Positions 6,760 through 13,703 of a DNA stretch of 15,456 nucleotides are shown here, piece after piece. A program made the position numbers and the translations under genes. The notes beneath the pieces are model-generated. The model had not been told where the DNA came from and ran no database searches. It saw only the letters and a program-made list of their open reading frames with translations. This DNA comes from Candidatus Competibacteraceae bacterium (lineage in GTDB: Bacteria > Pseudomonadota > Gammaproteobacteria > Competibacterales > Competibacteraceae). Positions within the stretch are counted from its first letter, which is position 1, and every line of letters begins with the position of its first letter. Location: the NCBI GenBank assembly GCA_003527885.1, contig DPWB01000189.1, forward strand, positions 1 through 15,456. Reading direction: 5' to 3'.

Positions 6760-7690
6760 TGCGGCGCAGCGGTCCGGAGGCGGGCCGATCGTGCCTCAGC
6801 AAAAACCCCAGCGCGCCGCCCAGCAACGACAAACCGAGCATGAACAGATGCAGGTTGACCGCCGCCGCCAGCGCCGCCGCCGCCGGTATGCCGAACGGGG
6901 TCAGGGCCGCAACGACCCCGGCTTCATAAGTCCCCGCGCCCGCGACGCCGTGCACCGGCAACACGCTGGTCAGATCGCCGCCGATGGCGCCCATCACCGC
7001 CGCCGCCCCCGGCATCGGCGCAAACAGCCGCAAAATCCAAGCGAACACCGCCAACTTCACCAGCCAGTTGAGCTGCGTCCACAACCAAGCCCGCCAGAAT
7101 GCGGTCGGGGTTTGCGGCAGCCCTTCTCGCGCTCTCGCCAGCCGATCTCGCCACCGCTCCGGCAAACGTTGGCCCAGCCGGGCCAACGCCGGCGCCGCTT
7201 GTAGCCGGAACGACCACCACGGCAGGCCCAACCAAACCGCCGTCAGCAAACCCGCCCACCCCACACCCCACCAGCGGCCAGCGACGGCGAGCAGCGCCAC
7301 CGCCGCCAAAGCGTGCACATCCATCAGCCGAAACCACAACAACGCGGCCAGCGACGAAGCCAGCGGCGTGGCGAAATAGCGGGTCATCAGCACCGGAAAC
7401 GATACCTCTCCGGTTCGCATCGGCAGCAGATTATTGAGCAGGTTGTGCAACAGGGTCAGCTTGAGGCAGGCCACAAACCCGCCGTGCGTGGCGGGCAGAA
7501 AATAATCGTATAGCCGCAGCGCCCGCACCGCATAGCTGCCCAGGGTCGACAGCGCCGCCAACGCCAGGGCGGCGGGCGAAATGGAGCGCCAGAGCATCAG
7601 GAGTTGGTTCCAGCCGATCAGCCACTGGACGCCGGCTATCACCAGCACCAAGACGGCCAGACCGAACCACAACCGGGCGTTGGCGGCCAT
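6752..7690 (-). CDS. Flippase-like integral membrane protein (LPG_synthase_TM / UPF0104)
   Basis: 312 aa, ATG start that directly abuts the previous stop (TGAATG). About eight membrane helices. Family marks seen: RALRLYDYF (56-64), the conserved NNLLPMRTGEVSFPV (86-100) and PVHGVAGAGTYEAGV (245-259). This is the transmembrane domain of MprF/lysylphosphatidylglycerol synthase and AglD-like proteins, without any C-terminal aminoacyl-transferase domain, so it should not be called an LPG synthase. In MprF this part translocates lipid, and stand-alone versions often sit beside glycosyltransferases. A role in moving a lipid or lipid-linked sugar across the inner membrane is therefore inferred, not shown. 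It lies between two PAP2 phosphatases and is coupled to both. Confidence 0.85.
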   Translation of the reverse strand: MAANARLWFGLAVLVLVIAGVQWLIGWNQLLMLWRSISPAALALAALSTLGSYAVRALRLYDYFLPATHGGFVACLKLTLLHNLLNNLLPMRTGEVSFPVLMTRYFATPLASSLAALLWFRLMDVHALAAVALLAVAGRWWGVGWAGLLTAVWLGLPWWSFRLQAAPALARLGQRLPERWRDRLARAREGLPQTPTAFWRAWLWTQLNWLVKLAVFAWILRLFAPMPGAAAVMGAIGGDLTSVLPVHGVAGAGTYEAGVVAALTPFGIPAAAALAAAVNLHLFMLGLSLLGGALGFLLRHDRPASGPLRRNG

Positions 7691-8512
7691 TCAACAGCGA
7701 TCCGTTTCGGCTCTGAATCGGGCTGCTTCCTGGCGCTCCACCCCCAGTTGATAGGCGGCCCCCAGCAAGGCTAACAACGCCAAAATTCGCTGCAAAAGAT
7801 CGGCTTGCGGATAACCCGTCCGGTAAAACAGCAGCGCGCTCAGGGCGCAACCGGCCAGCAGTAGGGTCAACCAACGCCGCCCGGTCGGCGTGACGCCCCA
7901 GGCCCAACGCTGCGCCCAAACGGTACCCAGCACCGCCGCCAGCCAACCGCCCACCGTACCGGCCAGCACATCCAGCGGCCAGTGCGCCCCGACGACGACG
8001 CGCGACAGACCCACAAAACCGGCCAATCCCAGCAGCAGCCAGGACCAGCGCCGTCGCCGATCATCAGGCAAATGTAAAGTGATAACACCGGCCAACATGA
8101 CTACCGTGGCGGCATGTCCCGAAGGAAACGAAAGGGTCAACAAAACCCGACCGATGACGTGAAACTGTTCTCTGGGCAACACCGACGCCGGACGCGGCAC
8201 ACCCAGCGAATGTTTGAAACCGTGTACGAACAGAAAAGCCAGCACTCCCGCCAGCACTCCCGCCCAAACCAGTTCCGGCCAACGCCGCACCAACGGCAAA
8301 AATAGCGTCAATGCAATCAAGGCATCGCCCAGAACGGTCAAGTTGGCCCAGAAGCCGTCGCCGGTATACGCGCTCAACCGATTGAATCCCAAAAACAGCG
8401 GCTCGTTCGCTTGCAATACGACGATCGCCACCATGCCGGCCAGCGCCGCCAGCGGTAAATCCCAATACCAGGGCTTCCGGCGGCGAGCGTACTGGCGCCG
8501 GCCAGGAATCAC
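7691..8512 (-). CDS. PAP2 membrane phosphatase with full catalytic triad motifs
   Basis: 273 aa from the GTG at 8512, preferred because its GTGA overlaps the upstream stop in the 4-nt style of this operon. A GTG at 8557 would add 15 residues lying wholly inside the upstream gene. Neither has a clear Shine-Dalgarno. With the shorter start, motifs are K100...R107-P108 (KHSLGVPRP), PSGH 130-133 and SRVVVGAHWPLD (170-181; R171, H177, D181), the complete PAP2 signature. An N-terminal basic stretch (RRQYARRRK) precedes the first helix, and about seven or eight hydrophobic segments extend past the PAP2 core. A short periplasmic loop (about 105-125) precedes PSGH. It probably removes a phosphate from a lipid in the periplasmic leaflet, such as carrier recycling or lipid A dephosphorylation. 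It differs clearly from the second PAP2 of the operon, suggesting a different substrate. Confidence 0.88.
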   Translation of the reverse strand: MIPGRRQYARRRKPWYWDLPLAALAGMVAIVVLQANEPLFLGFNRLSAYTGDGFWANLTVLGDALIALTLFLPLVRRWPELVWAGVLAGVLAFLFVHGFKHSLGVPRPASVLPREQFHVIGRVLLTLSFPSGHAATVVMLAGVITLHLPDDRRRRWSWLLLGLAGFVGLSRVVVGAHWPLDVLAGTVGGWLAAVLGTVWAQRWAWGVTPTGRRWLTLLLAGCALSALLFYRTGYPQADLLQRILALLALLGAAYQLGVERQEAARFRAETDRC

Positions 8513-10137
8513 GGCGCTGGCCCGGTGGTTTGGGAACAGGCCGTATCCGGCGCACACGATGAAGCTTGGCCGTCGCCAGCGGTCGGCGACATCCGCGCCA
8601 GCGCGATGCCGTGTCGCTGGTAGAGCAGTTCGTGCGGGGCCAGCGCCGGCAAACGCGCGCTTTGGGTCAGCACCACATCACCGGGGCGCGGCTCGCGACG
8701 CTCGACGATCCGCCCGCTGTAAACGCTGAAGCTCGGCGCGTTGATGCCCCACATCACTGCGGGCGCCCGCGAGTGACGCGCCAACAGACCCGCCTCCTTT
8801 ACCGGTTGTTGCCGGACGCCGGCCACCAGTGGCAGCACTTGATTGGAGACCAGGAAAACCAGCGTCAAGCCGCTGGCGAGCATTTTGTAGGCCAATGCAA
8901 TCCGCCGCTCGCGCATCAAATAGACCGTCAGCAGCAACGCCCCCACCAACAGCAGATAATAAGCGAGCGGAAACACCAAGCCTTCGAGTTGGGCGCGCAC
9001 CCATTCGTCCCGCACGCGCGGCAGGGCGACCGCCACCGCCCCCGGCAAGGCCAACAATAGTCCCAGAAACAGCAGTTGCGGCAACAGCAACCAACCGGCC
9101 CGACCGGGGCTGTCCGATTCCGGGGCCATCAACAGAAACAGCCCGGTATAACCATACGTCAGATAGTGCGGCAGCTTGGTGGCCGCCAGCGAAAACAGCA
9201 CGAACACCAGCGCGAACCAGATCAGCAGATAGCGTCCCAGCGGGTCGGCGAACGTTTCCCGCCAGCGGCTCAGCGCCCGCAGCAGGAGGGTGGTATAGGG
9301 CAACACGCCCACCAGCAGTACCGGAAGGTAATACCACCAACCGCCGCCGTGTCCTTCCAGCGGCTCTTGGAAGCGACCCAGGTTGTGGCGCAGAAAAAAG
9401 CTCAGAAAAAACCCTTCTCCTTCCCGCAGGTATTGCACGATATACCAGGGCGCGGCGACCCAGAGAAACAAGCTCCAGGCCCGCCAGTCCACCGCCAGCC
9501 GTAGCCAAACCCGCCACTCGCCCCGACTGGCGCAGTACAGCGCGCTGACCGCGGCGGGAATCGCCACCGCGACCGGTCCCTTGGTCAGAAACCCCAAACC
9601 CATCGCCGCCGCCGCCGCGTAGAGCCAAACCCGCCGCCCTTCGCGCAGGTAGAGATACAGCGCCAGCAGACTGGCCGACAACAGTAGATTGAGCAAGGCA
9701 TCGGCGGTGGCCGCCTTACCGATCACCGTCACCGCCAGCGAGGTCGCCAGCAGCAAGGCCGCCAGCAAGCCCCGGCGGCTACCGGCCACCCGCCGCCCGA
9801 ACAAAAAGATCAACAGCGTCCAGGCCGTAGCCGCCAGCGCCGATGGCAGACGAAAGGCGAATTCATCGACCCCGAACGCCGCCAAGCTGGCCGCCTGCAA
9901 CCAGTAGCTGAGAATGGGTTTGTCGTAACGCGGCTGACCGTTGAGATAGGTCGAAACGAAATCGCCGCGCAAGAACATCTCGCGGGTGGCTTGACCGAAC
10001 GCCCCTTCATCCAGATCGAACAGCGGCACCGCGCCGAGGTGGTAATAAAAGCTGACCCACAGCGCCAGCACCAGCCACCCATACAGCGGCCAGTCGTTTC
10101 TGGCGACGCCGGGGAACCGAAAACGATCGAACCGCAT
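8509..10137 (-). CDS. ArnT-like GT-C glycosyltransferase (family 83/39)
   Basis: 542 aa from the ATG at 10137. A TTG at 10164 that abuts the upstream stop would add 9 residues; neither has a good Shine-Dalgarno, so the start is uncertain. About 12 hydrophobic segments. The catalytic first loop reads FDLDEGAFGQATREM (D41, D43, E44), followed by NGQPRYDKPILSYW (66-79), FRLPSAL (95-101) and FLTKGPVA (183-190). These are the classic ArnT/undecaprenyl-phosphate sugar transferase motifs. ArnT attaches aminoarabinose to lipid A phosphate at the periplasmic face. Here no Arn biosynthesis genes are present, so the sugar need not be aminoarabinose. Length matches ArnT (about 550). It comes second in the operon, after the DUF3108 gene, and is a distant paralogue of the GT-C gene at 3622-5127. 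Confidence 0.9.
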   Translation of the reverse strand: MRFDRFRFPGVARNDWPLYGWLVLALWVSFYYHLGAVPLFDLDEGAFGQATREMFLRGDFVSTYLNGQPRYDKPILSYWLQAASLAAFGVDEFAFRLPSALAATAWTLLIFLFGRRVAGSRRGLLAALLLATSLAVTVIGKAATADALLNLLLSASLLALYLYLREGRRVWLYAAAAAMGLGFLTKGPVAVAIPAAVSALYCASRGEWRVWLRLAVDWRAWSLFLWVAAPWYIVQYLREGEGFFLSFFLRHNLGRFQEPLEGHGGGWWYYLPVLLVGVLPYTTLLLRALSRWRETFADPLGRYLLIWFALVFVLFSLAATKLPHYLTYGYTGLFLLMAPESDSPGRAGWLLLPQLLFLGLLLALPGAVAVALPRVRDEWVRAQLEGLVFPLAYYLLLVGALLLTVYLMRERRIALAYKMLASGLTLVFLVSNQVLPLVAGVRQQPVKEAGLLARHSRAPAVMWGINAPSFSVYSGRIVERREPRPGDVVLTQSARLPALAPHELLYQRHGIALARMSPTAGDGQASSCAPDTACSQTTGPAP

Positions 10138-10164
10138 CGCTAAAAAAGTTCGCTGGCGGCCCAA

Positions 10165-10893
10165 TCAGCGTTCGACCGCCCGGAGTTCCATACGCAGCAC
10201 CTCCTTGTCACCCTTCTGCTGCATGACCCGCACCGGCATATAACCCAACTCCGGGGCGAACCAGAAGCGGGTTAGTCGGGTCTTGCCGGGCTTGGATTGA
10301 CTGATCCGCAGCGCGCGCAGTTTACCGACCGAGGTCTCCAGCGTTTCCTCGCCTTCGTTCTTGATCTGATAGGGCTTCAGCTCGATCTCGTCCGCCAGGA
10401 CATACTCCGAAGGCAAATCACCGCGCCGCAAATCCCACATGACCCGCAAGTTCAAGCTCAGCGGGTCCAGTACGCCGGACGACAGGGGTAGCGTGGCCTT
10501 TTCGTCATTATCGCTAGCCCGAAGTTGCCGGGCCGGCCAATCGAAGCGCAACCGCACCGTTTGCTTTTTCTTGGGCGTCTCCACCCGCCGTTCGTACTGG
10601 ATTGGGCGGACGACCCCATCGCGAATTTCACCGCTCGCCTGCTCGTCGATCTGCCCTGAAACAAGCAGCGCGGCCAAACCGTTGGGCCGGACCTGAGTGC
10701 TCATCCGATAAGCGTTCGGGCCGGTAGCGGTCAAGGTCATGACCGCATCGCCGATGGAAAACCCGGAGCCGTAGACTTCGTAGCGGGCTTTAAAGGGATT
10801 GACGGGCAAATTGTCAGAGTCGGCCGCCGGGGCGGGCGACCAAACCAACAGCAGCGAACCGAGCAGCGCGACGGCGCGGAGAAAAAGCTTCAT
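10165..10893 (-). CDS. DUF3108 periplasmic protein
   Basis: 242 aa from the ATG at 10893, chosen because GAGGA lies about 11 nt upstream and the protein then begins with a clean signal peptide (MKLFLRAVALLGSLLLVWSP, cleavage near APA-AD). Alternatives are the ATG at 10905 and GTG at 10923. The mature part matches DUF3108: NPFKARYEVYGSGFSIGDAV at the start, a predicted beta-rich body (YRMSTQVRPNG, IQYERRVETPKKKQTV) and a late FWFAPELGYMPVRVMQQ motif. The family is periplasmic with no established activity; its shape suggests lipid or sugar binding, which is speculative. It is the first gene of the block and its stop abuts or lies 27 nt from the ArnT-like start, so it probably belongs to the same process. 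Confidence 0.85.
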   Translation of the reverse strand: MKLFLRAVALLGSLLLVWSPAPAADSDNLPVNPFKARYEVYGSGFSIGDAVMTLTATGPNAYRMSTQVRPNGLAALLVSGQIDEQASGEIRDGVVRPIQYERRVETPKKKQTVRLRFDWPARQLRASDNDEKATLPLSSGVLDPLSLNLRVMWDLRRGDLPSEYVLADEIELKPYQIKNEGEETLETSVGKLRALRISQSKPGKTRLTRFWFAPELGYMPVRVMQQKGDKEVLRMELRAVER

Positions 10894-11004
10894 GCGACGA
10901 TGCATCCTCGCCGGTTCGGACACCGGCCAACGGTTTCAAGGATCGGGATCGTGCATGATAAAGCATTCTGGCCAACCGGAGACGAGAACTGGCCGATCCG
11001 ACGA
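10894..11004 (-). promoter_or_regulatory. Likely promoter region of the lipid-glycosylation operon (weak)
   Basis: The 111-nt gap between the 73-aa gene and the DUF3108 gene is the last sizeable intergenic space before the block, so the operon promoter may be here. On the minus strand a TATCAT (five of six -10 bases) is visible near 10956-10961, but no convincing -35 lies 16-18 nt upstream. Short direct copies of GGCCAAC flank it (near 10925 and 10970). Confidence 0.25.
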
Positions 11005-11226
11005 TCAGGCTCGCAATTGGGAGAGTTGGTCGCGGCGCTCGCGCAACAGCGTTTCATAGGCGCGGCTGAGGGCGTGCTCGTAGGCGCAATCGCCTTCTTC
11101 ACCCATCTCGTTCAGGCGCGCTTCGAAAAAAGCGATTTCCTGCCTTAAAAAATCCGCGGCCCGATAATCGGCGACCGGGTGGCCGCGACCCGCGGGGCGG
11201 GTGCCCAACATAATTTCAGCGTACAT
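11005..11226 (-). CDS. Small conserved-looking hypothetical protein, 73 aa
   Basis: Not recognised. 73 aa, ATG start with a strong Shine-Dalgarno: GAGGGG 8 nt upstream (minus strand, about 11235-11240), the best in the window, which argues for a real gene. The protein is hydrophilic and rich in Arg, Glu, Leu and Ala. Residues 20-73 (DYRAADFLRQEIAFFEARL... through LLRERRDQLSQLRA) read as two amphipathic helices, perhaps a helical hairpin or coiled coil. No signal peptide, membrane segment or Cys/His metal motif. It lies 101 nt past the nadC stop and 111 nt before the DUF3108 gene on the same strand. It could be cotranscribed with either or expressed alone. Confidence 0.7.
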   Translation of the reverse strand: MYAEIMLGTRPAGRGHPVADYRAADFLRQEIAFFEARLNEMGEEGDCAYEHALSRAYETLLRERRDQLSQLRA

Positions 11227-11327
11227 CAGTTCTTCCCCTCACTTTTGTATCTTAGTTGCTATTTTCCGAGCTTGTAGCGTAAGGCCGCCCGGTTACTGTT
11301 CTATGACAATCGCACGAGTCTGGCGTT

Positions 11328-12158
11328 TCACAGGGCGCGGAACCGCATCGACAAGTCCACCGCGCGCACGTCCTTAGTCAACCCGCCGATGGAAATATAA
11401 TCCACGCCGGTTTCGGCAATCTGGCGCACGGTGGTGAAATTGACGTTGCCCGACGCCTCCAGTTTGACCCGTTTGGCGGTCAACCGGACCGCCTCCACCA
11501 TCGTCGCCCGCTCGAAATTGTCCAGCATCACGATGTCGGGGCCAGCCAACAGCGCCTCCGCCAGCTGCGTCAGGTTCTCGACTTCCACCTCGACGGTGAC
11601 GCCGGGATGCAAGTGGCGGGCCGCGGCGATGGCGCCGGTGATCGAGCCGGCGGCCATGATGTGATTTTCCTTGATCAATACGGCATCGAACAGACCGATA
11701 CGGTGGTTTTGGCAACCCCCGCAGCGCACGGCATACTTCTGGGCCAAGCGCAAACCGGGGAGGGTTTTACGGGTATCGAGGATGGTGGCGCCGGTGCCGG
11801 CCACGGCGTCGGCGAACTGGCGGGCCAGCGTGGCGGTGCCGGACAACGCTTGCAGGAAATTGAGAGCCGTGCGCTCGCCGGTCAGGAGCACGCGCGCCGG
11901 ACCCCGCAAGGCGCACAGCAACTGATTCGGTTCGATCCGATCCCCGTCCGCCGCCCGCCAATCGACGACGACGCGCGGATCGATCTGGCGAAACACGGCA
12001 TCGAACCACGGTGTCCCGCACAATATCGCCTGTTCGCGGCTGATGACGGTGGCCTCGGCCTGGGCCGCTTCGGGGATCAGGGCAGCGGTCAAATCGCCGC
12101 CGCCGACATCCTCGGCCAGGGCCAGGGCCACATCGGGGTTGGGATCAGGTAGGCTCAT
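11328..12158 (-). CDS. nadC: Nicotinate-nucleotide pyrophosphorylase (quinolinate phosphoribosyltransferase)
   Basis: 276 aa from the ATG at 12158, which has GAGGA 8 nt upstream and gives the usual family length; a frame extension to 12242 would add 28 unlikely residues. NadC converts quinolinate and PRPP to nicotinate mononucleotide, CO2 and PPi in de novo NAD synthesis, in the cytoplasm. Motifs: EDVGGGDLT (16-24), [10 protein letters not shown] (94-103), [10 protein letters not shown] (128-137), [10 protein letters not shown] (147-156), IKENH (162-166), VEVEVEN (189-195), MLDNF (211-215), EASGNV (234-239) and SIGGLT (256-261). Together these carry the substrate-binding Arg, His and Lys residues and the acidic active-site residues. 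No other nad genes are near. It is divergent from the PCuAC gene. Confidence 0.97.
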   Translation of the reverse strand: MSLPDPNPDVALALAEDVGGGDLTAALIPEAAQAEATVISREQAILCGTPWFDAVFRQIDPRVVVDWRAADGDRIEPNQLLCALRGPARVLLTGERTALNFLQALSGTATLARQFADAVAGTGATILDTRKTLPGLRLAQKYAVRCGGCQNHRIGLFDAVLIKENHIMAAGSITGAIAAARHLHPGVTVEVEVENLTQLAEALLAGPDIVMLDNFERATMVEAVRLTAKRVKLEASGNVNFTTVRQIAETGVDYISIGGLTKDVRAVDLSMRFRAL

Positions 12159-12290
12159 CGACGGATTCCTCGTGGACACTGGATGGAAACCCCTTACACT
12201 CGGTGCGGGGCGCGGCGCGGACAGATTCTCTCCGGCGGCCAAACGACTTATATTCTAGATTCATTCCAGGAACTGAAAGGAACAACCCTC

Positions 12291-12776
12291 ATGAAAGGCC
12301 TTTTATTTAGTCTGCTGCTCGCGCTCAATACCCTGGCGGTCGCGGCGACTGACAGCGCTATCCGAGCCGAGAACCCACAGGCGGCCGAGACGCCGCCCGG
12401 CGCCAAGACCGGCGCGGTTTATTTGGATATCGTCAATACCGGCCAACCGGATCGACTGCTGGGCGCCGAGGCGAAAGACGTGGCGGGTTCCATCGAGCTA
12501 CACACGACGCTGCTGGAAGGCACGCTGATGAAAATGCGCGAGCTTGAGGCCGTCGATCTGGCGGGCGGCCAAACGACTTCGCTCAAGCCGGGCGGCTTGC
12601 ACGTGATGCTGATCGATTTGAAACAATCCTTGCAGGCCGGTCAAAGCTTTCCGCTGACGCTGCATCTGGAAAAAGCCGGCACGCTGCAAGTCACGGTTCC
12701 GGTGGTGAAGCGTGAGGCGATGATGGACGCTATGCCGCAACAGGGTCACGGCCACCCAGAACATGGAAAACCCTGA
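12291..12776 (+). CDS. PCuAC-type periplasmic copper chaperone
   Basis: 161 aa, ATG at 12291 with AAAGGA 9 nt upstream; a longer frame from 12183 lacks support. A signal peptide covers residues 1 to about 18 (MKGLLFSLLLALNTLAVA). The mature domain holds the exact Cu(I) site of the family, H-x10-M-x21-H-x-M: H71, M82, H104 and M106, in ELHTT, MKMRE and KPGGLHVMLIDL. A His/Met-rich tail (MMDAMPQQGHGHPEHGKP) may bind extra copper, as in many PCuAC proteins. The role is delivery of copper to the CuA or CuB centre of cytochrome oxidase in the periplasm. No Sco or oxidase gene is adjacent, so it acts from a separate locus. Divergent from nadC over a 132-nt gap with an AT-rich core near 12247-12265. 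Confidence 0.94.
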   Translation: MKGLLFSLLLALNTLAVAATDSAIRAENPQAAETPPGAKTGAVYLDIVNTGQPDRLLGAEAKDVAGSIELHTTLLEGTLMKMRELEAVDLAGGQTTSLKPGGLHVMLIDLKQSLQAGQSFPLTLHLEKAGTLQVTVPVVKREAMMDAMPQQGHGHPEHGKP

Positions 12777-12777
12777 A

Positions 12778-13239
12778 TCAGTGGCTTTCGATCACTTCAA
12801 CGTGATCGGGCGTACGTGATCGCAACGCCGCGACGAATCCAGCAAGTGCGGGACGGAGTTCGAAAAAGGAGAGATGCGCCCCACAACGGCAATCGGAAGC
12901 GCCGAAGCGAAACGGCGGCGCTTGCCCGCCGAGCGCACGCGCCGTCTCAGCCCACAAACATTCGCGGTGGATCGGGTCGTAGCTGTACCAGACCGCTTCG
13001 AGCGCGGCGTGTCGCCGCAGGTAATCGATATGCCAATACGGGCGAGCCGCCAGCCGGCGGTGATGGCGCAAGCGGCCCGCCATCCCGCCGGGACCGAAAG
13101 CGCTGCCGACATAGAGCGCCCAACCCGGCGTCAGCGGCAACAGCTGTCGCCGGCCGATGCGGATCGATCCCTCAACGTCGAGTTGCAGCAACAGCGCATA
13201 GGTGCCTGGCCGGCCGTCGATTTTCCGGGTGTGATCCAT
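12778..13239 (-). CDS. DUF123 (GIY-YIG-like) domain protein
   Basis: 153 aa from the ATG at 13239, which places the domain directly at the N-terminus. A TTG at 13308 would add 23 low-complexity residues. Motifs: GTYALLLQL (12-20), GWALYVGSAFGPGGMAGRLRHH (39-60, with YVGSA in the GIY-YIG position and R56), YWHIDYL (68-74), RECLWAE (92-98; E93) and DCRCGAHLSFF (116-126). This is the DUF123 family, which in some archaea is fused to endonuclease III. Nuclease activity is suspected from the GIY-YIG relation but not proven. The pair C117/C119 with H122 could bind metal. The gene converges on the copper chaperone with only 1 nt between stops, and its upstream side is divergent from the MFS exporter. 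Confidence 0.88.
   Translation of the reverse strand: MDHTRKIDGRPGTYALLLQLDVEGSIRIGRRQLLPLTPGWALYVGSAFGPGGMAGRLRHHRRLAARPYWHIDYLRRHAALEAVWYSYDPIHRECLWAETARALGGQAPPFRFGASDCRCGAHLSFFELRPALAGFVAALRSRTPDHVEVIESH
12789..12808. repeat. Inverted repeat at the convergent gene junction
   Basis: CGATCAC, loop TTCAAC, GTGATCG: a perfect 7-bp stem within the last codons of the DUF123 gene, 13 nt past the copper chaperone stop. No U-tract follows on either strand. It may serve as a bidirectional transcription-end hairpin. Confidence 0.4.
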
Positions 13240-13424
13240 CGCTCCGCGCCCGCCTTCCCTCTGGCCTCGCGCCGGTTCACGGCCGTAAGACTTTTCCATT
13301 CGAGTCAAGCACGCTCGCCGGGATTGCCTACCGATTGATCCAATGCCTTGCCGGTATCGGCCTAACCATTAACCGCGCTCGGCATTACGCCAAAACCATC
13401 GCCGCCCCGAAATGAGCGTAAGCG

Positions 13425-13474
13425 CCCCCCAACGCCGTACCGATATCTCGGCCGAGTGGGCCGGCGTTTGGGGG
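13425..13474. repeat. Long imperfect inverted repeat with internal palindrome
   Basis: Arms 13425-13437 and 13462-13474 are 13-bp complements with one mismatch (CCCCCCAACGCCG against CGGCGTTTGGGGG). Between them is a perfect 10-bp palindrome CTCGGCCGAG (13447-13456). Transcribed or extruded, it would form a stable stem with a second small stem inside. There is no U-tract, so it is not a standard terminator. Confidence 0.6.
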
Positions 13475-13526
13475 AAAGGCGTCTCCGGCGTTTACTTTTA
13501 ACCACATTGTGAAATTTTTGTTACTC

Positions 13527-13543
13527 TCACTTTCCAAAAGTGA
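13527..13543. promoter_or_regulatory. Palindrome, possible operator upstream of the MFS exporter
   Basis: TCACTTT-CCA-AAAGTGA, a perfect 7-bp dyad with a 3-nt centre, about 160 nt before the exporter start. Dyads of this size often bind dimeric repressors (TetR or MarR type), which commonly control DHA2 exporters. No regulator gene is in the window, so this is conjecture. Confidence 0.35.
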
Positions 13544-13703
13544 CAACAGTGCTGTCCATCTGCGTTTTTTGCGAGAAGCCATCCGGCGGCACAACCGACC
13601 GGCCAAGGGTTGCTGGCCCGTTTAAAAAATCGGGCTCCCCTTTTAGGTGAGAGGGCGGGCATGATAGTTTTATTTTTATGATATACCTCGATAAAAATCT
13701 ACT

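Larger units (their letters stand above)
13240..13703. other. Intergenic stretch between the DUF123 gene and the MFS exporter
   Basis: 464 bases between divergent genes. No supported gene: a minus-strand frame at 13385-13606 (73 codons) has no ribosome binding site or family motif. It holds three inverted repeats (13425-13474, 13527-13543, and GCCCG/CGGGC around a T/A-rich loop at 13616-13635) and an AT-rich segment at about 13660-13703. It probably carries the promoters of both flanking genes; TATGAT at 13677-13682 is a possible -10 for the exporter but has no matching -35. Confidence 0.5.

Noticed and set aside
6752..7690. Calling the flippase-like protein a lysylphosphatidylglycerol synthase (MprF)
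   Set aside because: The aminoacyl-transferase domain is missing; only the membrane domain is present.
8678..9628. Minus-strand open frame of 316 codons inside the ArnT-like gene
   Set aside because: Shadow frame; the ArnT motifs are all in the other frame.
8509..10137. Naming the ArnT-like gene arnT
   Set aside because: No arnBCADEF genes nearby and no way to confirm aminoarabinose as the sugar; the motifs are shared by all polyprenyl-P-sugar GT-C enzymes.
13385..13606. Minus-strand 73-codon frame in the intergenic region
   Set aside because: No ribosome binding site or motif, and it spans strong inverted repeats.
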